The notes under the pieces are model-generated. The model saw only the letters and a program-made list of their open reading frames with translations. It ran no database searches and had not been told where the DNA came from. Shown here piece by piece: positions 33,771-44,007 of a stretch of 64,000 nt of DNA; within the stretch, counting starts at the first letter, position 1, and each line of letters begins with the position of its first letter. The stretch is from contig JACPUU010000021.1 in the NCBI GenBank assembly GCA_016192075.1, positions 62,001 through 126,000 of the forward strand, in the 5' to 3' direction. The stretch comes from Bacteroidota bacterium. Lineage in GTDB: Bacteria; Bacteroidota; Bacteroidia; Flavobacteriales_D; Crocinitomicaceae. Made by a program: the position numbers and the translations under genes.

Positions 33771-34619
33771 ATGTACACTTTTTTCGAAAAAATACTTGGT
33801 GAAAAACCAACCCAAATTACACCCCTTTCAGGTGGTGATATCAACGCCGTTTTTGAAGTAACCGGTTCAACGGGCAATTGTGTTATCAAAGTCAACGACG
33901 CCACAAAATTTCCAGGAATGCTGGCCGCTGAAGCTGTCGGGTTAAGTGAACTGGCGGTGACCCAAACGATACGCATTCCAAAAGTTATTGCCTGCGGAAT
34001 GCAGGATGACAGACAATTCCTTATTCTCGAAAAAATCACAGAGGGACAGCCTGTCACTAAAACGTGGGAATTATTCGGACAAAAACTGGCCGCCATGCAT
34101 CACAGTTCGCGCAGCTTGTTTGGACTTGATCAGACCAACTACATTGGGTCACTCACACAACAAAACGAATCCTGCAAAACATGGACTGAATTCCTGATCA
34201 CACAACGGCTGCAACCCATGCTTGAAATGGCCGTTAACCAGGGTGATGTCAATTATGTTGAAGCCAAAGTGTTTGATGCCCTTTACGCACGCCTGGATGA
34301 ATTGATACCGGTTGAAAAACCTGCCTTGCTGCACGGTGATTTATGGGCAGGCAATTTTCTGACACACACCTCCGGAGAGCCCTTTTTGATTGATCCGGCT
34401 GTTTATTACGGACATCGTGAAATGGACCTTGCCATGATGCACCTTTTTGGCGGATTTGATGCGGCACTTTTTAACACCTATCACACATCGTTTCCGCTTG
34501 AAAAAGGCTGGCAGAAACGCATTGAACTAAACCAGCTTTATCCGCTTCTGGTTCATGTTAATCTCTTTGGAAGGTCTTATTGGGAGAAAGTTCAGCGCAT
34601 TGTTGAACCTTTTGGTTAA
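33771..34619 (+). CDS. fructosamine/ketosamine-3-kinase family protein
   Basis: 282 residues. Kinase-fold features: the ATP region (PLSGGDINAVFEV), the catalytic HGDLWAGNFL, and the metal/Asp loop LIDPAVYYGHREMDLAMMHLFGGF, all in the order of the fructosamine-kinase family (choline-kinase-like fold). Family members phosphorylate glycated amines so that they decompose, a repair reaction. The bacterial substrate is often uncertain, so the substrate is left open. It starts 51 nt after pth. Confidence 0.88.
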   Translation: MYTFFEKILGEKPTQITPLSGGDINAVFEVTGSTGNCVIKVNDATKFPGMLAAEAVGLSELAVTQTIRIPKVIACGMQDDRQFLILEKITEGQPVTKTWELFGQKLAAMHHSSRSLFGLDQTNYIGSLTQQNESCKTWTEFLITQRLQPMLEMAVNQGDVNYVEAKVFDALYARLDELIPVEKPALLHGDLWAGNFLTHTSGEPFLIDPAVYYGHREMDLAMMHLFGGFDAALFNTYHTSFPLEKGWQKRIELNQLYPLLVHVNLFGRSYWEKVQRIVEPFG

Positions 34620-34649
34620 TTTTTTGTACCTTTTCTTAAAGCCAACGCT

Positions 34650-35009
34650 ATGAAAACCTTTTTGCTTTGTTTGATTTTCAGCGCTCCGTTCATACTCTTT
34701 GCGCAGCCCGCTGAACAAAAGCCCGGTTGCCTGGACTCACTGAATATTGCAACTTCATTTACACCAAACGGTGATACTGCAAATGACGATTTTTCGATTT
34801 ATTTTCCCTGCACACCTGAGAAATTTGAAATTCACATTTACAATCGCTGGGGCGAAGAAATTTTTGCGTCTGAATCATATTCTTTCAGGTGGGATGGAAA
34901 ATCTGCCGGAGGGAACTACGTATCTGAGGGTGTCTATTTTTACATTGTAAAATTCACGTATCAGCAAGCAGAGAAACAACTTACCGGAAATGTGACTGTT
35001 CTATTTTAA
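34650..35009 (+). CDS. stand-alone CHU_C (T9SS type B sorting domain) protein
   Basis: 119 residues: a signal peptide (MKTFLLCLIFSAPFILFAQ) and almost immediately a gliding-motility-associated C-terminal domain (SFTPNGDTANDDF, IHIYNRWGEEIF, WDGKSAGGNYVSEGVYFYIVKF, GNVTVLF). The CHU_C domain normally sits at the end of large exported proteins; here there is no cargo in front, only a 15-residue Pro/Cys-containing spacer. Whether it is exported, processed or acts as a decoy is unknown. The start is 30 nt after the kinase gene. Confidence 0.85.
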   Translation: MKTFLLCLIFSAPFILFAQPAEQKPGCLDSLNIATSFTPNGDTANDDFSIYFPCTPEKFEIHIYNRWGEEIFASESYSFRWDGKSAGGNYVSEGVYFYIVKFTYQQAEKQLTGNVTVLF

Positions 35010-35093
35010 GTCACCGTTATCTCTAATGCTGATTGTCTAAAAACTACCAGGAAAGAAAGCCCTGCAGACAGATAACACGGACGCCGCAATGGT

Positions 35094-36401
35094 CTAGCCA
35101 ATACGGGTAATTTTTGCGCCCAGGTTATTCAACCGCATATCGATATTTTCATAACCGCGGTCAATTTGTTCAATGTTGTGAATGGTACTTTTTCCCTCAG
35201 CAGAAAGTGCTGCTATAAGCAATGAAACTCCTGCCCTGATATCTGGTGATGTCATTGAAATACCGCGCAGACGCTGCTCGTGATTCATTCCAATAACTGC
35301 TGCGCGATGCGGGTCACAAAGAATAATTTGCGCACCCATGTCAATCAGTTTATCGGTAAAAAACAAACGTGATTCAAACATTTTCTGGTGAATCAGAACA
35401 GAACCTTTGGCTTGTGTTGCCACTACCAATACAATGCTCAACAAATCGGGCGTAAAGCCTGGCCATGGCGCATCAGCAATGGTGAGAATGGAACCATCAA
35501 TAAACGTATCAATGGTATAATTTTTTTGTGCCGGAATGTACAAATCATCTCCTTTCAGATCAATTTGAATTCCGAGTTTTCTAAAAACGTCAGGAATAAT
35601 TCCCAGGTTTTCATGACTGACATCCTTGATGGTAATTTCAGATTGTGTCATAGCCGCAAGACCAATGAAACTGCCTATTTCAATCATATCCGGCAGAATG
35701 CGGTGAAAACAACCGCCCAGACTTTTGACCCCTTCAATGATTAGCATGTTGGAAGCAATACCTGAAATTTTTGCACCCATGCTGTTGAGCATTTTGCACA
35801 ATTGCTGCAGGTAAGGTTCACAGGCCGCATTGTAAATAACGGTTGTACCTTTTGCTAAAACAGCTGCCATCACTACGTTTGCTGTACCGGTTACGGAAGC
35901 CTCGTCCAGGTGAATGTAGGTGCCGGTTAGTTTTTTTGCATCAACGTTGTAGAAAAAATTCTGCGCATCGTATTCAAACTTTGCTCCCAGTTTCTGAAAC
36001 CCTTCAAAGTGGGTATCTAATCGCCGGCGACCAATTTTATCACCGCCCGGCTTTGGAATAAACGCTTGTCCAAAACGTGCCAGCAAAGGACCTACAACCA
36101 TAATTGATCCGCGCAGTGATGCCGCACGTTTGGCATAATCTTCGGTCTTTAAATAATCCAGGTTTACGTCAGATGCTTTGAACGTATAGGTTCCTTTTTC
36201 AACCTTTTCAACCTTCACACCCATTGCCTGCAGCAGGTTAATGAGTTTATTTACATCGACAATATCCGGAATGTTACTGATTGTTACTTTTTCACCTGTC
36301 AGTAAAACGGCGCATAAAATCTGTAATGCTTCGTTTTTTGCTCCCTGTGGATAAAGCTCCCCTTTTAAGGAATGTCCTCCGTGAATTTCAAATGCACCCA
36401 T
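35094..36401 (-). CDS. murA: UDP-N-acetylglucosamine 1-carboxyvinyltransferase with Asp at the catalytic Cys position
   Basis: 435 residues. It transfers enolpyruvyl from PEP to UDP-GlcNAc, the first committed step of peptidoglycan synthesis. N-terminal GGHSLKGELYPQGAKNEALQI and the substrate-binding segments are intact. The active-site loop reads PKPGGDKIGRRRLDTH: the Cys of E. coli MurA (C115) is replaced by Asp (D121 here). That replacement makes MurA insensitive to fosfomycin in other bacteria. The start is 6 nt after the DUF4290 stop, so the two are coupled. Confidence 0.95.
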   Translation of the reverse strand: MGAFEIHGGHSLKGELYPQGAKNEALQILCAVLLTGEKVTISNIPDIVDVNKLINLLQAMGVKVEKVEKGTYTFKASDVNLDYLKTEDYAKRAASLRGSIMVVGPLLARFGQAFIPKPGGDKIGRRRLDTHFEGFQKLGAKFEYDAQNFFYNVDAKKLTGTYIHLDEASVTGTANVVMAAVLAKGTTVIYNAACEPYLQQLCKMLNSMGAKISGIASNMLIIEGVKSLGGCFHRILPDMIEIGSFIGLAAMTQSEITIKDVSHENLGIIPDVFRKLGIQIDLKGDDLYIPAQKNYTIDTFIDGSILTIADAPWPGFTPDLLSIVLVVATQAKGSVLIHQKMFESRLFFTDKLIDMGAQIILCDPHRAAVIGMNHEQRLRGISMTSPDIRAGVSLLIAALSAEGKSTIHNIEQIDRGYENIDMRLNNLGAKITRIG

Positions 36402-36407
36402 GCTGGT

Positions 36408-37145
36408 TTAATTTCGCTTTTGATTCTGGTTCTGATTTTGATTCTGCCGTGATGCGTCACGATTAAAACCCTGTCCGCCACCGCCGGAATTATTCATTCC
36501 GTTTTTCTTCTTTTTCTTTTTGTTCTTATTGCCGCTGAAGCCTGCCTTCATTGGGTTGCCAGGTACAGCGTTTGATTTGAGAATGTCATTGGTGTTTGGC
36601 AAAAATGACAGATCGGTGAGCACCAGTTTTCCTTTAGACAGCATTTTCAGGTGATTGGCAATTACCTGGTCTTCTACCGAAGCGGTGTTGAAGGTAAGGT
36701 GAAACCGTTTCATGAGCCCTGCAATTATTTTTGTGAGGGCATTGCGTTCATCACCCTCAGGCATTTCACACGCCTTTTCAATCATCTGCTGCACAATTTT
36801 GCCGTAGTGACCAATTTTGATTTCACTTTGCGGATAGGCTACTTTGCCGGGCTTTTCTTCAAGCGCTTCACGGGTTGGAAGCGGGTAGGGTGAATCAACG
36901 TCCAGTTTAAAATCAGACATGATAAACAGGTGCGTCCACAATTTGGGTTTGTATTCTTCCACATCGCGCAGCTGCGGATTCAGCTCACCCATAACTTTGA
37001 TAATTGCATTCGCCACTTTATTCCGCTCTTCTTTGGATGCAAGGCCTACCGCATGATCGACCATTTTTTGTACATTTCTTCCATATTCGGGAATGTGCAT
37101 TTTGGGTCTTTCAGTATTGTATTCTATATGATGTGTTCTATCCAT
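36408..37145 (-). CDS. DUF4290 protein
   Basis: 245 residues, no signal peptide or membrane segment. The core (EYNTERPKMHIPEYGRNVQKMVDHAV ... KPKLWTHLFIMSDFKLDVDSPYPLP ... IGHYGKIVQQMIEKACEMPEGDER) is the DUF4290 domain, conserved in Bacteroidota and almost always next to murA. The C-terminal 45 residues are low-complexity: a poly-Lys run (KNKKKKKKN), a Gly run and alternating Asn/Gln. Function unknown; the gene pair suggests a link with cell-wall synthesis or RNA binding, which is inference only. Confidence 0.88.
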   Translation of the reverse strand: MDRTHHIEYNTERPKMHIPEYGRNVQKMVDHAVGLASKEERNKVANAIIKVMGELNPQLRDVEEYKPKLWTHLFIMSDFKLDVDSPYPLPTREALEEKPGKVAYPQSEIKIGHYGKIVQQMIEKACEMPEGDERNALTKIIAGLMKRFHLTFNTASVEDQVIANHLKMLSKGKLVLTDLSFLPNTNDILKSNAVPGNPMKAGFSGNKNKKKKKKNGMNNSGGGGQGFNRDASRQNQNQNQNQKRN

Positions 37146-37210
37146 AATCTCAAAAGTACTATTTTTTGACGCTTTTTAGCGTTCAATCCCAAATTTTAGC
37201 CTGAAATAAA

Positions 37211-39331
37211 TCAGTTGGCACGCATCTGGATCAGGGCCTTAGGCACCTCGGTAACGGGCATCTGGCAGGTCTTGTTTACGCAGACATAAATCATCGATTC
37301 CCCGCCAAATTTTCCATCAAGCAACGGTAATTTTCCGCTGGTACCCCCCATCAGCACTTTGTTGGGCTGGTAATAACGGTTCAGTTCTGCCGAAAGCTGG
37401 GGCCATTGTTCACCTGTAACCGCCACCTCGTAATACGGGTAAACCAGGTTCATTGCCAGAATTCCCCAATTCGAATAGGCCGACCCATAGGTTTCCATAC
37501 CGTCGTATACATTGGCCAGCATTTGCTTTGATTTTTCAATATACGATTCATTTGCAAGCAACGTTCCCAATTTGAAAAGCACTTTTGCCATTGACGAGTT
37601 GGAGGACGGAATGACATTGTCTGAGATTTCCATTTTGCGCGCAATCAAATCAGTTGCCTCATCTGAGGTATAGAAAAACATACCGCTTGAACTGTCATAA
37701 AAATGGGCTATGGCATATTCTGTTAGCAGTTGTGCACGCGCAATCCAGGTTTCATCAAACGTGATTTCGTATAAGCGAATAAATGCTTCTGCGGTAAATG
37801 AATAATCATCCAGGAATCCGTCGATGGTGCTTTTTCCATTTTTCCGGGTGTGCAAAAGTTTTCCGTCTTTTTTCATCTGATTTTTTACAATCCAGGTTCC
37901 TATCCTGACGGCACCGGTCAGATCTCCGTGAGCCTGTCCAAAGGCATCGTAAGCATCTGCCATTGCAATAGCCACCAGCGCATTCCAGGAGGTGAGTGAT
38001 TTATCATCTTTTCCCGGGCGCACACGTTTTACCCGCTCTGTCAATAGTTTGCCGCCAATTATTTCAGACCAGAGTTCAACATCTTCAACAGACATGTTAT
38101 GCTTTACTGCAAAGGCTGAATCAGTCATACTCCGCTGCAAAATATAATGCCCTTCCCAACTCTCTGAAGGTTCAATTTTATAATATTCTTTTGCCCGCTC
38201 ATAATCATCTTCCAATATGCGTTTCATTTCTTCTTCAGACCAAACATAAAATTTTCCTTCTTCCCCTTCTGAATCTGCATCCAATGCAGAGTAATACCCA
38301 CCCTCTCCATTTTTCATTTCAGCATACAGCCATTGAATGGTACTGCTTACAACCTGCTTATACAGCGGATTTTTTGTTCGCTGGTACGCCTTGCTGTAAA
38401 GTGAAATCAACTGGGCATTATCATAAAGCATTTTTTCAAAATGCGGAACACGCCATAAACTGTCTACCGAATATCTTGAAAAACCTCCGCGAATCTGATC
38501 GTAAATTCCGCCCATTGCCATTTTTTGCAACGTGAGATCCACATGATTCATAACCGCTGTATCACCGGTATGCCAGGCATACTGCATTAAAAATTCATAG
38601 TTGTTTGGCATGGGAAATTTGGGTGCACGGGTGTTACCGCCACGCACAGTATCAAAATTACGCTTCCAGTTCACGAGCATTTCATGCAATTTCTCCTGCT
38701 CAAACTGAATGCTGCCCGTTTTAATTTCAATCAGTTCTGTTTGCTGAATACCTTGTGTCAGTTCATCTGCATATTCCAACACCTTGGCCTTGTCTTTCTG
38801 ATAGGTGTAATGCAGATTTTGCAGTACCTGTGACCACTGCTCTTTTGGAAAATACGTGCCCCCGTAAACAGGCCTGCCATCAGGCAATGTAAAGCAGTTC
38901 AGCGGCCAGCCTCCACTGCCGGTCATGAGCTGAACGGCATTCATGTAAATCTGGTCTACATCAGGCCGCTCTTCACGGTCTACTTTAATGCACACAAAAT
39001 TATCGTTCATGATTTTGGCAATAACCTCATCTTCGAAACTTTCATGTTCCATTACATGGCACCAGTGGCACGATGAATAACCGATACTCACAAGCACCAG
39101 TTTATCCTCGGCCTTTGCTTTTTCAAATGCAGCAGTTCCCCAGGGCATCCAGTTTACCGGATTGTGGGCGTGCTGCAGCAAATAAGGACTGCTTTCATGA
39201 ATCAGCTCATTGGTATATTTCGGGTTGTCTTTCATCGGGTCGTCATTTTTCTGACTGCTGGCACACGAGACGGTAAACGTTGCAAGTAATACCGCAATTG
39301 TACGAAATGGATAGTTGAAAAGTTGATTCAT
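37211..39331 (-). CDS. YyaL-like thioredoxin-domain (DUF255) lipoprotein
   Basis: 706 residues. The N-terminus has a lipoprotein signal with a C in VSCASS. The thioredoxin-like DUF255 domain ([56 protein letters not shown]) is followed by an (alpha/alpha)6 barrel related to N-acylglucosamine 2-epimerases ([57 protein letters not shown]). The function is unsettled; the human homologue is SPATA20. It lies alone between DUF4290 and the divergent M1 peptidase. Confidence 0.92.
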   Translation of the reverse strand: MNQLFNYPFRTIAVLLATFTVSCASSQKNDDPMKDNPKYTNELIHESSPYLLQHAHNPVNWMPWGTAAFEKAKAEDKLVLVSIGYSSCHWCHVMEHESFEDEVIAKIMNDNFVCIKVDREERPDVDQIYMNAVQLMTGSGGWPLNCFTLPDGRPVYGGTYFPKEQWSQVLQNLHYTYQKDKAKVLEYADELTQGIQQTELIEIKTGSIQFEQEKLHEMLVNWKRNFDTVRGGNTRAPKFPMPNNYEFLMQYAWHTGDTAVMNHVDLTLQKMAMGGIYDQIRGGFSRYSVDSLWRVPHFEKMLYDNAQLISLYSKAYQRTKNPLYKQVVSSTIQWLYAEMKNGEGGYYSALDADSEGEEGKFYVWSEEEMKRILEDDYERAKEYYKIEPSESWEGHYILQRSMTDSAFAVKHNMSVEDVELWSEIIGGKLLTERVKRVRPGKDDKSLTSWNALVAIAMADAYDAFGQAHGDLTGAVRIGTWIVKNQMKKDGKLLHTRKNGKSTIDGFLDDYSFTAEAFIRLYEITFDETWIARAQLLTEYAIAHFYDSSSGMFFYTSDEATDLIARKMEISDNVIPSSNSSMAKVLFKLGTLLANESYIEKSKQMLANVYDGMETYGSAYSNWGILAMNLVYPYYEVAVTGEQWPQLSAELNRYYQPNKVLMGGTSGKLPLLDGKFGGESMIYVCVNKTCQMPVTEVPKALIQMRAN

Positions 39332-39399
39332 GCCGTCGGTGTAGTATCGTTCAGAATTTACAGTAAATATAGCTATCTTGCGCTGAAATAATTTCCATT

Positions 39400-42300
39400 A
39401 TGAAAAAACACCTGTCATTCATCCTTGGTTTGATCTCTGTCAGTGCCTTTAGTCAGGGCTATTTTCAACAACAGGTTAATTATACCATCAGTGTTTCACT
39501 GAATGATCAGGATCACACCTTGTCAGGGTTTGAATCGTTTGAATATATCAATAACAGTGGCCAGGCCATGGATGCAATTTACATTCACCTGTGGCCAAAT
39601 GCTTACCGCAACAACAAAACAGCGCTTGCCAAACAGTTGTACAACATGAATGACATGTCACTTGAATTTGCCAGTGAAGAAGACCGCGGTTATATTGACT
39701 CTCTCAACTTTCAGGTGAACGGTGAAGATGTGAAATGGGCATACGATGAAGAAAATCCGGACATCTGTAAAATCAACCTGAATGGTGTGTTGAAACCGGG
39801 TGAAAAAATGGTGGTTACCACCCCGTTTAAAGTTAAAATTCCATCGGGCGACATTTCACGCCTGGGCCATGTTGGCGAATCATACCAGGTTACACAATGG
39901 TATCCAAAACCGGCTGTTTTTGATCAGAATGGATGGCACGCTATGCCTTACCTGACGCAGGGTGAATTTTATTCTGAATACGGATCATTTGACGTGTCTG
40001 TTACCGTTCCAAAAAATTACGTGGTGGGTGCAACCGGTGATTTGCAAACCGAATCTGAAATTGCATTTCTGGATTCACTGGCTAAACGCACACAGGCCAA
40101 ATATGACAACGGAGAATTCAAAGACCGTAAAACAATTACCGGTGGAAATACCCCTTTTCCGGAATCTTCAGCTGAAACAAAAACCATTCGCTTTACGCAG
40201 AACGATGTACACGATTTTGCGTGGTTTGCTGACAAACGTTTTGAAGTTTTAAAAGGTGAAGTAGAATTACCGCATAGCAAACGTAAAGTGACAACCTGGG
40301 CCATGTTTGTGACACACCACCATGCCCTGTGGGCTGATGCGATTGAGTACATCAATGACGGAACATATTACTATTCACTCTGGAACGGTGATTACCCTTA
40401 CAACAATGTAACTGCCGTGGACGGAACGATAAGTGCCGGCGGTGGTATGGAATATCCAAACATTACCGTTATTGGAAATGCCGGATCAAAAGAAGAGCTT
40501 GAAATTGTCATTGTGCATGAAGTAGGACACAACTGGTTTTACGGGCTGTTAGGGTCTAACGAACGTGACCACGCCTGGATGGATGAAGGACTGAATACAC
40601 TGAACGAAATACGCTATATTGAAACCAAATACCCAAAAAATCAGCGGTTGTCTGACATGATGATGGGCATGGCGGATAAAATTCACCTGGAGCATTTGTC
40701 GCATCATGACATGAATGACCTCACCTACTCCATGTCTGCCGGATACGGTATTGATCAACCCATTGAACTGCCATCTGCCGATTACAACATGATCAATTAC
40801 GGCGCCGTGGTGTATTCCAAAACAGGCCTTGTTTTTACCTATCTCAGAGATTACCTGGGTGATGAATTGTTTGATAAATGCATGCAGGCGTATTACGACC
40901 AGTGGCATTTCAAACACCCGCAGCCGGAAGATTTGCGTGCTGCATTTGAAAAAACATCAGGCAAAGATTTAAGCTGGTTGTTTGACGACATTATTCCCTC
41001 AACCGGACAAATTGATTTTGCCATCAAAAAAGTAAAGGTGGAAGAAAATCAAACCCTGGTAACGGTAAAAAATGTGGGGCAGGTAAATGGCCCTATCAGT
41101 GTTGATGGTGTTTTCAACGGCAAAGTGCGCAGCACGCAATGGGCTGAACCAGGTGCCAAAAAAACAACCCTTACGTTTGAAGGAACCAATTATGATGTTT
41201 TTGCCATTGACAGTGATAACCGCATTCCTGAAATAAACCGCAACAACAATTACTGGAAACAAAAAGGGCTTTTTGGTAAAATTGAACCCTGTAAAATGGA
41301 GTTTTTGGCCGGTGATAACGAAGCCGGAAAAACCAATGCCTGGTACACCCCTGTTTTGGGCGGCAATGTATACGACAAGTTTATGGTGGGCATTCTATTC
41401 CACAACCAAACACTCCCCAAAAACAAGTTTGAATACACGCTTGCACCCATGTTCTCAGTAGGGCGTTTAAACCTTGCAGGATTTGGAAACATCAACTACT
41501 CCTGGGTACCAAAAGAAAATTTTAAACTGATTTCAATCGGGCTTACAGCCAAAACATTTGGAAACGGTGTGGGCGTTGCACCTGATTCATTAACTGAACC
41601 ACGCGGCGTGTATTATGCATTTCAGCCTTACCTCGATGTTAAAATTGGCAAACCGGCCGCACGTAAATTTTATAAACAGCGCCTGCGCCTGAACGGAAAT
41701 TATGTGTTTGAAAGCGGCAGTTTATATGACAACACTACCGTTGGCGGATCAGCCATTTATACCTTCAATTACAAAAAACGGATACACCAGTTTGATGCAA
41801 GCCTTCGTGCTGATTATTACAATGTGTCTGAAAAAGCAGGTATTTCAGCCATTGCATCTGATTTGTTAAATGCGCAGGCTGAACTGAAATACCGCCTGGA
41901 ATATTGGAAAGAAAAAGATGAATTTGTAGAGATCAGGGCTTACATTGGACAGAATTTATTCTACAACGGAGCCTACAATCTGCGTTATGGGTTTGGCATG
42001 GGCGGGCAAACCGGCAGCATGGATGCCTTCTATGAAAATTACATGTTTGGCAGAAATGAAACAAGCGGACTTTGGGCCAATCAGCGCATTGAAAACCAGG
42101 GAGCATTCAAAACACTTTCAGGTGTAGGCACAACAAACCGCATGCTCTTTACCACCAACCTTTTTGTTGATCTTCCTTACGTGCCGCTGGTCGGACTTTT
42201 TGCAGACTACGGTGTGTTTGAAAACAATGCCGGCAACATGGACAGTGCCTACGATTTTGGAGTTGGTTTACGCGTGGTAGATAAGCTGGCCATTTATTTT

Positions 42301-42426
42301 CCGGTTTATGAATCAGACAACATCAAAAATTCATTTGCCGCCGATGTTAAATACTGGAATAAAATCCGTTTTGTGTTAAACATGAATGGCATTAATCCGG
42401 CCGAAATTATTCAATCCGTTTTCTAA
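39400..42426 (+). CDS. M1-family zinc metallopeptidase, secreted or periplasmic
   Basis: 1008 residues with a signal peptide (MKKHLSFILGLISVSAFSQ). The M1 catalytic core has the exopeptidase-type GGGMEYPNI and the zinc motif HEVGH-x18-E (HEVGHNWF near residue 372; distal Glu in WMDEGLNT). Beyond about residue 550 it continues with a domain of some 450 residues rich in beta strands and aromatic residues (for example FEYTLAPMFSVGRLNLAGFG, IHQFDASLRADYYN), unlike the short C-terminal helical domain of soluble aminopeptidases; this part resembles an outer-membrane barrel. Likely an outer-membrane-associated peptidase. Confidence 0.88.
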   Translation: MKKHLSFILGLISVSAFSQGYFQQQVNYTISVSLNDQDHTLSGFESFEYINNSGQAMDAIYIHLWPNAYRNNKTALAKQLYNMNDMSLEFASEEDRGYIDSLNFQVNGEDVKWAYDEENPDICKINLNGVLKPGEKMVVTTPFKVKIPSGDISRLGHVGESYQVTQWYPKPAVFDQNGWHAMPYLTQGEFYSEYGSFDVSVTVPKNYVVGATGDLQTESEIAFLDSLAKRTQAKYDNGEFKDRKTITGGNTPFPESSAETKTIRFTQNDVHDFAWFADKRFEVLKGEVELPHSKRKVTTWAMFVTHHHALWADAIEYINDGTYYYSLWNGDYPYNNVTAVDGTISAGGGMEYPNITVIGNAGSKEELEIVIVHEVGHNWFYGLLGSNERDHAWMDEGLNTLNEIRYIETKYPKNQRLSDMMMGMADKIHLEHLSHHDMNDLTYSMSAGYGIDQPIELPSADYNMINYGAVVYSKTGLVFTYLRDYLGDELFDKCMQAYYDQWHFKHPQPEDLRAAFEKTSGKDLSWLFDDIIPSTGQIDFAIKKVKVEENQTLVTVKNVGQVNGPISVDGVFNGKVRSTQWAEPGAKKTTLTFEGTNYDVFAIDSDNRIPEINRNNNYWKQKGLFGKIEPCKMEFLAGDNEAGKTNAWYTPVLGGNVYDKFMVGILFHNQTLPKNKFEYTLAPMFSVGRLNLAGFGNINYSWVPKENFKLISIGLTAKTFGNGVGVAPDSLTEPRGVYYAFQPYLDVKIGKPAARKFYKQRLRLNGNYVFESGSLYDNTTVGGSAIYTFNYKKRIHQFDASLRADYYNVSEKAGISAIASDLLNAQAELKYRLEYWKEKDEFVEIRAYIGQNLFYNGAYNLRYGFGMGGQTGSMDAFYENYMFGRNETSGLWANQRIENQGAFKTLSGVGTTNRMLFTTNLFVDLPYVPLVGLFADYGVFENNAGNMDSAYDFGVGLRVVDKLAIYFPVYESDNIKNSFAADVKYWNKIRFVLNMNGINPAEIIQSVF

Positions 42427-42436
42427 TACCCACAGC

Positions 42437-42949
42437 ATGAAAGGGCTCCTTGTTGCAGGTGTTTTGATCGCTGTTTTTTCGCTGAGTCTTACATCACGCC
42501 AACCAGAAAATTCATTGCCGGCAAATCCCGCCGTTGATACAACACTGCTTGTCAAACAACATAATTTTTACCGTCAGCGGGTAAACGCACCAGACATTCA
42601 CTGGTCAGATGAATTAGCGGTATATGCCCAGGCCTGGGCGAACAAACTGGCCAAAACCTGTCAGCTGCAGCACAGCGGTGGTAAATACGGTGAAAATATT
42701 TATTGGACCAGTGATGAGGCCAACGAACAGGCGGTAGTAGATTACTGGGCTGAAGAAGAAAAATATTTCAACCACAAAAACCCCACTTACATACGCGGTA
42801 AAAGTTCTAAAAGCGGGCATTATTCACAGGTGATCTGGGCTAAATCAACCCTGGTAGGCGCGGGTGTTGCCAATTGCAAGGGAGGCGGTCAAATCTGGGT
42901 TTGCGTGTATGATCCGCCGGGGAATATGATTGGGGAAAAAGCTTACTAA
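42437..42949 (+). CDS. CAP (SCP/PR-1-like) domain protein
   Basis: 170 residues with a signal peptide from the ATG at 42437, 10 nt after the peptidase stop; the reading frame extends upstream without a good leader. CAP-family signatures: HNFYRQRVNAPDIHWSDELA, the LQHSGGKYGENIYW segment, HYSQVIWAKSTLVGAG and VCVYDPPGNMIGEKAY, with paired Cys. CAP proteins are secreted and proposed to act on lipids, wall or other proteins; the role in bacteria is unclear. The tight spacing suggests co-transcription with the M1 peptidase. Confidence 0.88.
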   Translation: MKGLLVAGVLIAVFSLSLTSRQPENSLPANPAVDTTLLVKQHNFYRQRVNAPDIHWSDELAVYAQAWANKLAKTCQLQHSGGKYGENIYWTSDEANEQAVVDYWAEEEKYFNHKNPTYIRGKSSKSGHYSQVIWAKSTLVGAGVANCKGGGQIWVCVYDPPGNMIGEKAY

Positions 42950-42989
42950 AGGGTATTAGGAGTTGGGATTTACCACTAAATCCTGAAAA

Positions 42990-43568
42990 TTATCTCATTT
43001 TACCCCGCTGCCCTTTAGACATTTGTGCCATGCGCATTTGGTTGGCAGATGTAGCTTTACCCATTTGTTTTTTGAGTGACTTTAAATGCTCTGCCAGTAA
43101 ACCGTCTTTATCCAGTTTTTTAGCTTCAGCCAAAAGGGTATCGGCTTCATTTCTGCGCCCGGTGCTCATACAAATGGCGGCCAGGTGCATTTTTGCCATT
43201 GCCTTATCGGTATCCCGTTTAAGACCTATTGCAAGTGCCTTGCGAAAAAGTGATTCCTTCTGGCCCAGGCTGGTTGCGCCACCCGCACCGGTAGTACCCG
43301 ACAAATAGAAAAAATACGCCCGTTGCCGTGGCAGCAAAAACTGCGGCTGTTTAATTTTATTCAGGTGATGCGTTGCCTTTTCCATATTCTGCAACCGCAG
43401 TTGATTAATGGCGAGAATAATACGCTCATTACGAAAAATCAAAAGCACAAAAAGTGCTGTTACAAAAATGAATACAATTCCCCACCCCCAGTGTCCGTCA
43501 TAAAAAAGAAAAGCGGTGTAAAAAAGAGAAGAAAGACTGAGTGCGAGTTTAATTATTAAAGCGATCAT
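42990..43568 (-). CDS. small membrane protein with TPR-like C-terminus
   Basis: 192 residues. Two transmembrane helices (about 1-22 and 26-46) precede a helical segment with TPR-like periodicity (RIILAINQLRLQNMEKATHHLNKIKQP ... KESLFRKALAIGLKRDTDKAMAKMHLAAICMSTGRRNEADTLLAEAKKLDKD) and a Met/Lys/Gln-rich tail. Family not recognised by name; similar small proteins are common in Bacteroidota. Convergent with the CAP gene; 10 nt from the RidA stop on the same strand, so likely co-transcribed behind it. Confidence 0.7.
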   Translation of the reverse strand: MIALIIKLALSLSSLFYTAFLFYDGHWGWGIVFIFVTALFVLLIFRNERIILAINQLRLQNMEKATHHLNKIKQPQFLLPRQRAYFFYLSGTTGAGGATSLGQKESLFRKALAIGLKRDTDKAMAKMHLAAICMSTGRRNEADTLLAEAKKLDKDGLLAEHLKSLKKQMGKATSANQMRMAQMSKGQRGKMR

Positions 43569-43578
43569 GAAATGTTAA

Positions 43579-44007
43579 TTAGTCAATAGTAGCAATACAT
43601 TTTAATTCAATGGCAATGGGTGTTGGCAACGAGTTGATTTCGACCGTGGTTCTGCAGGGTTGATTGTCTTTAAAATACTCAGCATAAACGCGATTATAGG
43701 TTACAAAATCACGTTTCATGTTTACCAGAAAAACGGTTACATCAACCAGCTTATCCCAGGATGAGCCTGATGCTTCAAGGATTAGTTTTACATTGTCAAA
43801 GACAGAACGGCACTGAGCCTCAAAATCAAATGCTTTAAAGTTGCCGTTGTGGTCCAGCTCCAAACCCGGGACCGCAGAATCGTTTGCGTTAGAACCCGCA
43901 GTGCGCGGACCCACACCCGATAAAAAAAGCAAATTACCCACTTTGCGTGCGTGCGGATAAAGGCCCACTGGTTTAGGTGCATTCGAAGCATTGATTTTAT
44001 CTGACAT
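43579..44007 (-). CDS. RidA/YjgF-family protein, possible 2-aminomuconate deaminase
   Basis: 142 residues from the ATG at 44007 (MSDKINAS). The RidA fold is shown by APKPVGLYPHARKVGNLLFLSGVGPR and the C-terminal PCRTTVEINSLPTPIAIELKCIA. The extra segment between (GSNANDSAVPGLELDHNGNFKAFDFEAQCRSVFDNVK) and LVDVTVFLVNMKRDFVTYN resembles the RidA-like 2-aminomuconate deaminases of kynurenine/2-nitrobenzoate routes. Kynurenine genes lie only 3 kb away, which supports this, but a general 2-iminoacid hydrolase is equally possible. Confidence 0.8.
   Translation of the reverse strand: MSDKINASNAPKPVGLYPHARKVGNLLFLSGVGPRTAGSNANDSAVPGLELDHNGNFKAFDFEAQCRSVFDNVKLILEASGSSWDKLVDVTVFLVNMKRDFVTYNRVYAEYFKDNQPCRTTVEINSLPTPIAIELKCIATID

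Noticed and set aside
42386-42436. Longer CAP protein start
   Set aside because: The added residues overlap the M1 peptidase end and spoil the signal peptide seen from 42437.
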